Positions 14,371 through 22,165 of a DNA stretch of 41,867 nucleotides are shown one piece after another. The translations under genes were made by a program, and so were the position numbers. The stretch's first letter is position 1. The number at the start of each line of letters is the position of its first letter. Source of the stretch: Planctomycetota bacterium (GTDB taxonomy: Bacteria; Planctomycetota; Planctomycetia; Gemmatales; Gemmataceae); the NCBI GenBank assembly GCA_021325115.1, contig JAJPHU010000088.1:1-41867 (forward strand), read 5' to 3'. The notes beneath the pieces were generated by a model. It had not been told where the DNA came from. It worked only from the letters and a program-made list of their open reading frames with translations, and did not search any database.

Positions 14371-14790
14371 TCAGGCGAGCATCTGTACTGTTGATGTACT
14401 ACTACTGATCGGCGGAATCAGGCCGCGTCGCTCCAGGTCAATCGCCTCCGCACGGATTTTTTGAAAGCCTTCGCGCAGAATGCGCAGCACGTTCAGCGCT
14501 CCCCGCACATCCTCGACGGTCCCTTGCCCCAGGGCGTGTTGGGCGTATTCGTAAAGCTGCAACATAGTCGTCGTTACGGGGTCGCCGTCGGGGACGACGC
14601 CGGAAGCCAGACCTAGCACAATCAAGCGCGCCTTGACCAGGAGATTTTTGGCAGTGTGTTGATCTTGGCGTTGTATCGCTGCCAATGCCTGTTCGCAGCG
14701 ATCGATGCTGCCATCAAAAAGAGCCAGAAGCATGTCGATGCGCGTCCAGGCAGGCGTCGTTTGCCGTTGGTACGTGACATAAGGGTTCAC
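14371..14790 (-). CDS. fliS: Flagellin export chaperone FliS
   Basis: This 139-residue helical protein matches FliS, which binds flagellin in the cytoplasm and keeps it unfolded until export. The start NPYVTYQRQTTPAWTRIDML and the helix MLLALFDGSIDRCEQAL are typical, as is the C-terminal run of short helices. The start is GTG 14790, which lies only a few bases beyond the fliD stop. The fliD end and fliS start are therefore tightly packed, consistent with coupled translation. The length is normal for the family. Confidence 0.92.
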   Translation of the reverse strand: MNPYVTYQRQTTPAWTRIDMLLALFDGSIDRCEQALAAIQRQDQHTAKNLLVKARLIVLGLASGVVPDGDPVTTTMLQLYEYAQHALGQGTVEDVRGALNVLRILREGFQKIRAEAIDLERRGLIPPISSSTSTVQMLA

Positions 14791-14795
14791 GATGT

Positions 14796-17225
14796 TTATC
14801 CTTTGTTGCTACTGGATGAAGTGAAACTGGTCAGCGAAGCGCTCAGAGCGTTGCTGACGCTCTGGATAGCTGCCAGGTTGCTCTCCATTTGTACGAATTC
14901 TTGCAAGAGCTGTGCTTGCTGCAACTGCATGCTTTGCTGCAACCGGGTGATGGACTGCCCGATATTGCTCGCTTGCGTTTGCAGGGATTGCTCGAGCACG
15001 GTCAGTTGACCGCTCACCGGATCGAGCATCTGGTTGAGCACATTGCTGATTTGAGCGCCAATGCCTTGGGTGATGGTAACGCTGCCTTCAGGGGTGTTGG
15101 TGATCTGTGCCGGTGTCAACGAGGAACTCACCACCAGGCCGGCCGTATGGACATTGGTGGAATTGCCGGTCAAGATCTGCCCCTTGCCGGTAGCCGGCTC
15201 ACTGACGCCGTTGACGAGGAAACTGCCAGCTACGTCTTGCCCCGTTCCCGCTTCGCTGCCGGTGAAACCCAGAGACGCCAAGGCGTCGCCACTACCGAGA
15301 ACAACCGTGGAGTTCGAGCCGTAGGTCTGGGACGTCAGCACCAACTGACCGTTGCTGTTGACGCCGACCGTCACTTGGTTGCCGCTGAGCTGGGCGCTGG
15401 CGTTGAGGGCCGACTGCACCTGCTGGGCCAGCTGCTGCGGTGTGTAGGTGCCGGCCGCCAGGACAATAGGACCGGAGGCATGGCCGTTCACTGTGATAGT
15501 GAAGGTGTCATTGCTGCCGCTGGTGATCGTTGTCGAAGGGGCCAGAGCGTTGGTAGCCGTGACACTGCCCTGGGTAGCGGCTTGAGTAATCTGCACCTGG
15601 ATCGGGGTACCGACGGCCTTAATGTTGTCGGGGGCATAGACGAACTGAATGGCGTTGTTGCTCGTTTGGCCGTCTTGCACGAATAGGCGGCGCACGTCCT
15701 CGGCCGAGACACCGGACTGTTGGCCGCTGAGCGCCTGGTTGAGCGTATCGTTGTTAACCGATAGGGTGCCGTCAGCGTTGACAGTGATGCCGATTTCAGC
15801 AAGGTTGTTCGCCAGGGTATTGACACCGGCCACGGCAGAAGTAACCGTTTCGCCGAGATGGTTGAGGATGCTGGTGGCCTGGAAGTCGCCCAGCAGTATA
15901 CCGCCCTGCTGTGTCTGGGGGTTGTAGGTATTGTTCTGGTTGATGAAGCCGACTACCGCGTTATAGGCATTGACGAAGTTAGTGATAGCCGTTGTCGCTG
16001 CCTGGGTATTGTTGGTTACCGTAACGTTGACGGTCTGAGTAGGATCGGCGCCGACAAGATTCAGAGTGACGCCATTGAAGACATTCTGAATCTGATTTGT
16101 AGGACTGGTGATAGTCATGGCACCGCTGCCCGAACCAAGCGTGATAGAGGCATCGGCTGCCGCTTGCACGTTGGGATCGAAACCTTTGATGGTGAAGGTA
16201 TCACCCGTGACGAGTGTGCCGGCGTTGAACTGCACTTGAATACCCTGGGCGACGGTTTTCAGGACACCGGCATCGCCGGAATTGAGGGTGATGGTGCCAG
16301 TATGAGCGCCTGTGCTGTCGGTGTAGGACAGCGTGATGCCGTTGTCGGTGCCGACGGTGCCGCCACTGGTGACGGTGAAGGTGTAGGTGTCATTGCCGGG
16401 CCCAGTGTAGTTGCCGCTGCCGCTGTTGGCAGTGGGTGTCGAAGTACCGCTCCAGTTACTGCCGGTGACAGCGGCGCCGATATAAGTGGTATTGAATTCC
16501 GGCCGCATGGCGCCGCTGCTGCTGGCGGCGAGGTTGTTGGTGATGGTGATGGCATTGGCCGTACCGCTATTATTCGATGTCAAAAGTAGATGATAGCTCT
16601 GGGAAGAGCTGCCGTCGTTGATAATGGAAGCAGTAACACCGGCGTTGGCATTGTTGATAGCATTGGCCAAGCCTTGCAGGGTATCGTTGGTACTATCAAT
16701 AGTGATGGTATTGACGGCACCGGAGCCGACCTGGAACTGAAACGTCCCTTGTGTGATGGTGCTGTTAGCCGAATCGTAACCTTGTGAAGCGATCTCTTGA
16801 GCCTGGGCCAGGCTATTGACTTTGAAGCTGTACACGCCGGGCGGAGCACCGTTGGAGGCCGAGGCCGTGGCCAAGTTGGTGTTGCTGGAGGTTGCCGTAC
16901 GGCCGTCGAAAACGTTATTGGTTGTGCTCGATAGACTATTGACGGCAGACTGCAAGGCAGTGAGGTCAGCCTGGATGGTGCTATAGATCGTTTCGCGCTG
17001 AGTGATTGCGTTTTGCTGATTTTGCAGATTGGTGATTTCTTGCTGCTGAGGAGCAAGCAGCGCCTGCACAATTTGATCGGTATTGAGTCCGCTGGCCAAG
17101 CCTTGGAAAGACACACCGCTGTCATTGAGGCCGATCAGGCCAGGACTGCTTGACGAGTTGTTGCTTGTTGAGGTGTTCAGCGTATTGGCTGACGAAAGGC
17201 CGCCGATTGAGGACAGCGAGGACAT
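14796..17225 (-). CDS. fliD: Flagellar filament cap protein FliD (hook-associated protein 2)
   Basis: This 809-residue protein caps the growing filament and guides flagellin folding. The N-terminal FliD domain is clear (SFQGLASGLNTDQIVQALL, then QQQEITNLQNQQNAITQRE, a coiled coil). The C-terminal domain ends in another coiled coil (LEQSLQTQASNIGQSITRLQ) followed by FVQMESNLAAIQSVSNAL, as in other FliD proteins. The middle is long, Thr/Ser/Asn-rich and repetitive, which makes this protein nearly twice the E. coli length (468). The extra part is probably the variable surface-exposed head. ATG 17225 has GGGAG upstream. It follows fliC after a hairpin. Confidence 0.93.
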   Translation of the reverse strand: MSSLSSIGGLSSANTLNTSTSNNSSSSPGLIGLNDSGVSFQGLASGLNTDQIVQALLAPQQQEITNLQNQQNAITQRETIYSTIQADLTALQSAVNSLSSTTNNVFDGRTATSSNTNLATASASNGAPPGVYSFKVNSLAQAQEIASQGYDSANSTITQGTFQFQVGSGAVNTITIDSTNDTLQGLANAINNANAGVTASIINDGSSSQSYHLLLTSNNSGTANAITITNNLAASSSGAMRPEFNTTYIGAAVTGSNWSGTSTPTANSGSGNYTGPGNDTYTFTVTSGGTVGTDNGITLSYTDSTGAHTGTITLNSGDAGVLKTVAQGIQVQFNAGTLVTGDTFTIKGFDPNVQAAADASITLGSGSGAMTITSPTNQIQNVFNGVTLNLVGADPTQTVNVTVTNNTQAATTAITNFVNAYNAVVGFINQNNTYNPQTQQGGILLGDFQATSILNHLGETVTSAVAGVNTLANNLAEIGITVNADGTLSVNNDTLNQALSGQQSGVSAEDVRRLFVQDGQTSNNAIQFVYAPDNIKAVGTPIQVQITQAATQGSVTATNALAPSTTITSGSNDTFTITVNGHASGPIVLAAGTYTPQQLAQQVQSALNASAQLSGNQVTVGVNSNGQLVLTSQTYGSNSTVVLGSGDALASLGFTGSEAGTGQDVAGSFLVNGVSEPATGKGQILTGNSTNVHTAGLVVSSSLTPAQITNTPEGSVTITQGIGAQISNVLNQMLDPVSGQLTVLEQSLQTQASNIGQSITRLQQSMQLQQAQLLQEFVQMESNLAAIQSVSNALSASLTSFTSSSSNKG

Positions 17226-17247
17226 AACGTGCTCCCTTTATTGGTGA

Positions 17248-17289
17248 TAGGTGGTTAGGTGGTTAACGAGCCAACCACCTAACCACCTA
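17248..17289 (-). terminator. Hairpin after fliC, possible partial terminator
   Basis: Perfect 17-base arms (17248-17264 and 17273-17289), made of repeated GGTGGTTA units, with an eight-base loop. It lies in the short gap between fliC and fliD, so it could make transcription drop after the abundant flagellin mRNA or protect its 3' end. There is no clear T-tract. Confidence 0.55.
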
Positions 17290-17304
17290 ACCGCGTTATC
17301 GGCA

Positions 17305-18777
17305 TTACTGGAGCAGTGCCAACGCCAGTTGCGGCAGCTGGTTAGCATTTTTCAGCACTTGCGTGCCGGCCTGTACCAATACTTGGTCCTGGGCGTAGGT
17401 GGCCGACTCCTGGGCGAAGTTGGTGTCGCGGATGGTAGAGTTGGCCGCCGTGGTATTCTGGAGCGATGTTTGCAGATTGGCGGCCGTGGCTTGCAGTGTG
17501 TTGTCCTGGAAGGCGCCGAGAGCGCCAGCCAGATTGGACACGTCACTGATAGCCTTATCGATGACATTGAGGATGTCCGAGAAGGACTGCTTGGCGTTTG
17601 TGACATCGATCAGGCTGAGGTTGGTAATGCCGCTGTTGTTGGCCACACCGATACCGAGAGCGTTGGCTTGCATGTTCTGGATGGCCAGGCTAGCAGTCTG
17701 ACCGGCATTGGCGCCGATCTGGAAAGTCAAGGAGTTGTTGGACACCAGCACATCGATTTCGCCGGTCGCGGTAGTGGCCGTAGGATCCGTGGTGACCGTA
17801 AGGCCGTTAGACGCCGTCAGTACGTTGCCGGAGGCGATTACATTAACATTCTTGCCATTGGGATCTGTAATTGTGCCTACGACGTCTGCCCCGTTCTGGA
17901 AGGTTACACCTTGAAGCCCTAAGCCTACACCGGCTGTCATTCCTGACATAACTGTGCCCTGGACCCCGCTGTCGGCGATTGTGTAGTTATTGCCGGCCTT
18001 GCCATAGGCATTAGCTGTAAGAACGATGTATTTGCCGGTTGTATCCAGAGAAGCTGTAACGCCTGTCTGACTGGACTGCTGATTGATGGCCTCAATGGCG
18101 CCGGTGGAATCGAGTCCGGTGGCGCCGCCGTTGAGCTGGATCTGGATACCATTGATCGTGAGCGTTTCCGTCTGGCCGGCTCCCACCACCGGGCTTGTGG
18201 ATATGTCTACGGTCCCGGTGGCCGCCGCTCGTGCGGCTAGCGACGTGATGTTGACCTTGTACGTTCCGCTGGCCGTGTCTGCTGTGGCCGAGGCGGATAC
18301 CGTCCCCGAACCGCCCGTTAAGGCATTCGAGCTAATGGTCGCCGTCGAGGCATGACTGCCATCCAGCAGCTGTTCCTTACCATACTGTGTTGAAGTGGCG
18401 ATACGCGTGATTGTTTGCAGAGCGTTGGCGATCTGCGCCTGATCGGCAGCCAGCATGTTGGGATCGTTGGCGCCGCTGTTGGCCGCAGCCACGGCCAAGC
18501 CGCGGATCTGCACCAACAAGGCGTTGATTTCGTTGAGACCGCCGTTGGCGGTCTGCGCCACGTTAATGTCCGTGGAAGTATTGGAAATGGCGGTTTGCAA
18601 GCCGCTCATCTGGGCTTGCTGGATCTGACTGATGACCAGACCGGCCGGGTCGTCTGCACCGCTGTTGATACGCAGGCCCGACGACAACCGCTGCAACGAC
18701 GTGTTCAGCGCATTGTTGGCATTGCTCAGGTTGTTCTGGGCGGTCAAGGCCGAAAGGTTGTTGATAAGGGACAGCAT
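17305..18777 (-). CDS. fliC: Flagellin
   Basis: This 490-residue protein is the filament subunit. The conserved D0/D1 ends are intact: LINNLSALTAQNNLSNANNA and LQRLSSGLRINSGADDPAGL at the start, and RDTNFAQESATYAQDQVLVQ then QAGTQVLKNANQLPQLALAL near the end. These form the filament core after export. The middle (about residues 140-390) is Ala/Thr/Gly-rich and variable, as expected for the surface domain. It starts at ATG 18777 with GGGAGA upstream and has its own sigma-28-like promoter at 18853-18879. It heads the fliC-fliD-fliS-motA-motB block and sits next to flgM, which encodes the anti-sigma-28 factor. Confidence 0.96.
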   Translation of the reverse strand: MLSLINNLSALTAQNNLSNANNALNTSLQRLSSGLRINSGADDPAGLVISQIQQAQMSGLQTAISNTSTDINVAQTANGGLNEINALLVQIRGLAVAAANSGANDPNMLAADQAQIANALQTITRIATSTQYGKEQLLDGSHASTATISSNALTGGSGTVSASATADTASGTYKVNITSLAARAAATGTVDISTSPVVGAGQTETLTINGIQIQLNGGATGLDSTGAIEAINQQSSQTGVTASLDTTGKYIVLTANAYGKAGNNYTIADSGVQGTVMSGMTAGVGLGLQGVTFQNGADVVGTITDPNGKNVNVIASGNVLTASNGLTVTTDPTATTATGEIDVLVSNNSLTFQIGANAGQTASLAIQNMQANALGIGVANNSGITNLSLIDVTNAKQSFSDILNVIDKAISDVSNLAGALGAFQDNTLQATAANLQTSLQNTTAANSTIRDTNFAQESATYAQDQVLVQAGTQVLKNANQLPQLALALLQ

Positions 18778-18852
18778 AGTGTGTTGTTTCTCCCGCGTTA
18801 AGAGGATTCAGTCCGTCCGCATAACTTGCCACCTCAGCGTGGCTCTCCTGAC

Positions 18853-18879
18853 TTATCGAGTCTCGCTCCGAAAACTTGC
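18853..18879 (-). promoter_or_regulatory. Sigma-28-like promoter of fliC
   Basis: On the minus strand: GCAAGTTT, 11 bases, CTCGATAA. The sigma-28 (FliA) consensus is TAAAGTTT, 11 bases, GCCGATAA, so six of eight bases match in each box with ideal spacing. Transcription would begin near 18846, about 70 bases before the fliC start. Confidence 0.65.
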
Positions 18880-18976
18880 CCAAGAAAACCAAAGCGTACT
18901 TTTTCACGCACCGGCGACGTAAGGCAATCGTTGTAACGTCCCTAATCGGAATAATTGGGAAAAATGGAACACGGCT

Positions 18977-19034
18977 AACGAGCCGAAAGCGTAAGCGACG
19001 GCAAAGCAACCGTTGTTTACACTTCCGGCTCGTT
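18977..19034. repeat. Palindromic element of the GAGCCGnAAGnGTAAGCG family, copy 2
   Basis: The 25-base arms (18977-19001 and 19010-19034) pair with four mismatches around an eight-base loop. It lies between the flgM stop and the fliC promoter, where it could also end the flgM transcript. It shares its core with the 10165-10215 element. Confidence 0.75.
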
Positions 19035-19047
19035 GTCCGCATTATTT

Positions 19048-19347
19048 TTACATGCCCAGGATGGCACGAGCAGTCTGTTCGAGGGCGGTCGGCGTCTGAA
19101 GTTCGCCCGTGTTGAGACGACGAACGGTTTCCGCGATGACCTCTTGACGGACCGGTGGAACCTGCTGCAACGCCGCAGTGAGGCTGAGAAGTTCAAAGGA
19201 CGGCACAAGCACGTCTGGGAAGGAGGGAAAAGTTGAAGAGGAAGCAGACGATGCCGAGGCAGCAGCATCGCTGCGCGGAGTCGGGGGAGTGTCCGCGCGG
19301 TTGCCAGTGGAAGGAACGGGTGTCTGGTTTTGGTTCGTGATCCGCAT
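19048..19347 (-). CDS. flgM: Anti-sigma-28 factor FlgM
   Basis: This 99-residue protein ends in the FlgM-type helical region VRQEVIAETVRRLNTGELQT followed by ALEQTARAIL, which in the family binds and blocks sigma-28. The N-terminal half is Ser/Pro/Ala-rich and probably unstructured, as is usual for FlgM, which is exported through the finished hook. ATG 19347 has AGGAGG about six bases upstream. It is preceded by a sigma-28-like promoter (19415-19441), giving the usual feedback loop, and lies just upstream of fliC on the same strand. The short size makes the match moderate, but context and C-terminus agree. Confidence 0.85.
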   Translation of the reverse strand: MRITNQNQTPVPSTGNRADTPPTPRSDAAASASSASSSTFPSFPDVLVPSFELLSLTAALQQVPPVRQEVIAETVRRLNTGELQTPTALEQTARAILGM

Positions 19348-19414
19348 GGCTGCCTCCTGAGCGGGGGGCTTGCGCCCCCTGAGATCCCCGTAACAACTTC
19401 TCCTTGCCTATCTC

Positions 19415-19441
19415 TTATCGAATCGATTTGCAGAAAGTTGC
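19415..19441 (-). promoter_or_regulatory. Sigma-28-like promoter of flgM
   Basis: On the minus strand: GCAACTTT, 11 bases, TTCGATAA, matching the sigma-28 consensus at five and six of eight positions. It lies about 65 bases before the flgM start and is back to back with a candidate promoter for the plus-strand TPR gene. Confidence 0.5.
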
Positions 19442-19454
19442 CTGCGTTCCTGTC

Positions 19455-19482
19455 TCAAGAAATCCATTTTAAGCGACGATAA
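19455..19482 (+). promoter_or_regulatory. Candidate sigma-28-like promoter of the TPR/STN gene
   Basis: TCAAGAAA, 12 bases, GACGATAA. The -10 box matches the sigma-28 consensus at seven of eight bases, the -35 box at five, and the spacer is one base long. It lies 48 bases before ATG 19530 and is divergent from the flgM promoter. Confidence 0.35.
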
Positions 19483-19529
19483 CTTTTGCGGAAAGGCGCT
19501 CTCTAACGGTTGTGAGGATTGGAACGGTT

Positions 19530-21638
19530 ATGCGGCGCGGATGGAAAGCGTTCTTCTGGCCGCTGGTGTGCCTGTTCCAGTTGGGGCTGATCACTGGCAC
19601 GCTGATACTTGGCTCCCGCTTCACCGATACTCTGGCGACTGGCGAGACATCGGTCTCACCAACCGACAAGACGCCGCCTGTTCCCTTGCCAAGCCCGCTC
19701 GCTGCAGACTGGAAGAAAGAATGCCCCGATCCGGAAAAGGTCCGCGCAGCCCGCAGCGAATTGGACGACGTGGATCATCTTCTGCGCGCCGGCCGCTATG
19801 AGTTGGCACTGACCGTGTGCCGCTCCTTCAGCGACCGCACTGTCGCCGAGTTGCGCGATGCCTTCCAGTATCGCCTGGGATTGTGTTTGGAAGGGCTGGG
19901 CCATTGGGACGAAGCGTTGACGGCGTATCGCAAACTGGCCAGCCACGCGCCATCGACTCGAACCGCTGCCATTGCCGCACTGGGGCAGGCGCGCGTGTGG
20001 CTGCGCATACGCCGGCCGGTCGAGAGCAAGGCGCTGTTGTACGATGTGCTCCGCCGTTCGGCCTTGCCGGCCCTGCGCGGCCAGCCGTTCTTGGCCGATG
20101 CCCGCTATTTCTTGGCTTTGGCCGCTCCTCTCGAGTTGCTGCCCAACGAGCCACCAGGGCCGCTCAACGATACCCCCGCTTGTTCGCTGACTTCCGACTG
20201 GTCGCTGGACCGCGCCCTCGATTGGGACCGTCCGGGCCGGCATCCGGAGCCGGAGCCGGTGGGCGGCCAAGAGGTCGTCGAGAGCCAACCAGGCGGCAAT
20301 GGCTCCGTTCGCATCTACGTCACGCAATCGCCGCTCACCAGTCTGCTGGATCGGTTGGCTGAGCAAGCCCATCTGCGCCTTGAGTGGTCGGCTGCGGCGC
20401 GGCGGCAGGTGGAGGAACGAAGTCTGATTGTCGCCTTGGACAGCACGTCGCTGCCAGAGACATTGCGTCTACTCGTCGAGCCGCTGGGGTTGGTGTGGAC
20501 CATTGCTGAGGGTAAGTTAAGTCTGCGCAGCGAAGACGAGATAGGGGCGGCAGAACGAAAGTCGCGGTGTCTGGCCAACGCGCGGCGGAGTTTGGGGGAG
20601 GCCCTTCGGGCCTACCCCCGTCATCCATTGACTCCCGCGGCCTACCTGGAACTGGGCAACCTGGAGGCGCTGACCGGCCATCTCGACGAGGCGCTGGCCT
20701 GGTACAACCGGCTGACACGCGAGTGGCCGCGCTCGCCGTTGGTAGTCGAGTCCTACTACAATGTTGGCCTGCTGCGCTACCGTCAAGGTGATCCTGCTGC
20801 CGCGCGCCAGGCGTTCTATCATGTAGTCGATCGCTCTCTTGGCCATGAGTTGGCGCCCTTGGCCTACTGGCGTATCGGCCGAATCTACCTGGAGCAAGGC
20901 GAGGCGGAGCAAGCGCTGTCGCCCTTGCGGCGGGCTTGTTCGTTCCCGGGCGGAGCGTGGGAACGAGGCGGCGGTTCCCCTGTTCAGGCCGCTGCTGCCC
21001 TCACGATCGCTGCGGCTCACCTGTTGACCGATAACCCGCGCGCCGCCAATGCTGTCCTCTGCGAGCACCGCGAACTGATCAGTCGCGACAGTTACCACAA
21101 TGTTGCCGCTTTCCTGGATACCCTGGCGCGCTTTCGCGCCGCCACCGATCGCCGCCGCCGCCACCGAGAAGCCGCCGACTTGCTGGCTGCGCTGCTGACC
21201 GTGCAGGATAGTCCGTTGCTAGGACCGGAAGGGCTGGCGCTGATGGGGCAGGCTTACCGCGAGCTGGGCATGCCGGGGGAGATGATGCGTTTCTATCAGA
21301 AGGCATTGAAACGACTACGCGGGCCGCTGGCATCCAAGCTGACTCTGGAACTGGCAGAGGAGTATTGGGCAGCCAACAAACCCGGAGCCGCGTTGCCCTT
21401 GTATCAAAAGCTGGTTGCTGGGGGGCCTTCTAATGAGGGTAAGCGCGCCCGGCTGCGCCTGGCGGAGATCGCCTTGGCCGAAAAAAAAACGCAAGATTGT
21501 CTGAAGTGCTGTCGAGAATTGTTACAAGAAAAGACCGGAGTGGACGTACCGACTGTACTGCGTTTGATGGCTCGGGCCTACGAGCAAAACGGCGAACACG
21601 ACAAGGCTATCCGCTGCCTGTCCGGCCAATTGCCGTGA
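19530..21638 (+). CDS. TPR protein with an STN-like (secretin/TonB N-terminal) domain
   Basis: This 702-residue protein starts with a membrane or signal segment (WPLVCLFQLGLITGTLILGS, residues 10-29). Helical TPR-like repeats follow (around 80-200). An STN-like domain spans about 258-335 (SVRIYVTQSPLTSLLDRLAE through LVWTIAEGKLSLR), and more TPR units fill the rest, such as YLELGNLEALTGHLDEALAW and YRQGDPAAARQAFYHVVDRS. STN domains usually sit at the entry of secretin-type pores, so a periplasmic scaffold is plausible. Placed at the head of a flagellar block with fliK, flgD and flgE, it may be a planctomycete-specific envelope component. ATG 19530 is preferred over GTG 19512 because GAGGA lies between them. 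A 25-nt palindrome is read through at residues 471-479. Confidence 0.7.
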   Translation: MRRGWKAFFWPLVCLFQLGLITGTLILGSRFTDTLATGETSVSPTDKTPPVPLPSPLAADWKKECPDPEKVRAARSELDDVDHLLRAGRYELALTVCRSFSDRTVAELRDAFQYRLGLCLEGLGHWDEALTAYRKLASHAPSTRTAAIAALGQARVWLRIRRPVESKALLYDVLRRSALPALRGQPFLADARYFLALAAPLELLPNEPPGPLNDTPACSLTSDWSLDRALDWDRPGRHPEPEPVGGQEVVESQPGGNGSVRIYVTQSPLTSLLDRLAEQAHLRLEWSAAARRQVEERSLIVALDSTSLPETLRLLVEPLGLVWTIAEGKLSLRSEDEIGAAERKSRCLANARRSLGEALRAYPRHPLTPAAYLELGNLEALTGHLDEALAWYNRLTREWPRSPLVVESYYNVGLLRYRQGDPAAARQAFYHVVDRSLGHELAPLAYWRIGRIYLEQGEAEQALSPLRRACSFPGGAWERGGGSPVQAAAALTIAAAHLLTDNPRAANAVLCEHRELISRDSYHNVAAFLDTLARFRAATDRRRRHREAADLLAALLTVQDSPLLGPEGLALMGQAYRELGMPGEMMRFYQKALKRLRGPLASKLTLELAEEYWAANKPGAALPLYQKLVAGGPSNEGKRARLRLAEIALAEKKTQDCLKCCRELLQEKTGVDVPTVLRLMARAYEQNGEHDKAIRCLSGQLP
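20941..20965. repeat. 25-nt palindrome family, copy inside the TPR/STN gene
   Basis: CGTTCCCGGG, then CGGAG, then CGTGGGAACG. It is in frame and encodes SFPGGAWER between two TPR units, at a likely loop. Confidence 0.75.
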
Positions 21639-21646
21639 ACTGGCCG

Positions 21647-22048
21647 CTAACGCTGTTGGTTCGCCGCATTCTTTCGACGCCGTTGCTCGGCGAGAAGAAA
21701 GCGCGACAGCGCTTGCTCGACTTGGCTGTTGATACGCACATCGGCACTGGGCAGGAAGCGAAGGCCGCAATGCCATTCCTTGCCGTACTGCGTCAGAAAG
21801 ACGACGCGCGACGGCACGGACAGATTCAGCGTGACGGGCGCCGGAGCATCTCGGCCGAGCAGGCGGGTGACGAGAGAATCGCCGACGCCAAGCGGATCAA
21901 CCAGCTTTTGCAGCCGGGCGCGCATACCGCCGAGGGAGAGGTCGATCACCTCGCAAGCGAGGGTAGGCCGTCCTGGTCGATATAGCTCGGCCCGCAAAAC
22001 TTCCTGCGGATCGAACAAATGGCGGTAGGTTTGCCGTCGATTTTCCAT
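21647..22048 (-). CDS. PilZ-domain protein
   Basis: This 133-residue protein is a stand-alone PilZ domain, the usual c-di-GMP receptor. The ligand motifs are present: RRQTYR near the start (the RxxxR arginines) and DLSLGGMRARL (DxSxxG) further on, followed by the expected beta-barrel strands such as SRVVFLTQYGKEWHCGLRF. Such proteins often act on the flagellar motor (YcgR type), but here there is no extra YcgR domain. It lies on the minus strand inside a plus-strand flagellar block, next to a perfect 37-base palindrome. I chose ATG 22048, with GGAGGG about 12 bases upstream provided by that palindrome. A longer frame to 22123 would run through the palindrome. Confidence 0.8.
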   Translation of the reverse strand: MENRRQTYRHLFDPQEVLRAELYRPGRPTLACEVIDLSLGGMRARLQKLVDPLGVGDSLVTRLLGRDAPAPVTLNLSVPSRVVFLTQYGKEWHCGLRFLPSADVRINSQVEQALSRFLLAEQRRRKNAANQQR

Positions 22049-22060
22049 AGGGTCCGATGC

Positions 22061-22116
22061 CCTCCTCGTTCCCAAACTCTGTTTGGGAACGAGGAGGGAC
22101 GTTCCCAAACAGGGGT
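22061..22116. repeat. 25-nt palindrome family, extended perfect copy plus a half copy
   Basis: The 22061-22097 stretch has perfect 17-base arms around TCT. The 25-nt family core is 22067-22091 and the arms carry six further paired bases on each side (CCTCCT and AGGAGG). A half copy, CGTTCCCAAAC, follows from 22100. It lies between the divergent PilZ and proline-rich TPR genes. Confidence 0.8.
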
Positions 22117-22165
22117 TAGACATGAGGAGTAACTCAAAACCCTAAAAAAGTCAACACGGGATCAC

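Noticed and set aside
19588..19606. TGGCACG motif as a sigma-54 promoter
   Set aside because: It lies inside the TPR/STN coding region and lacks the TTGC box at the right distance.
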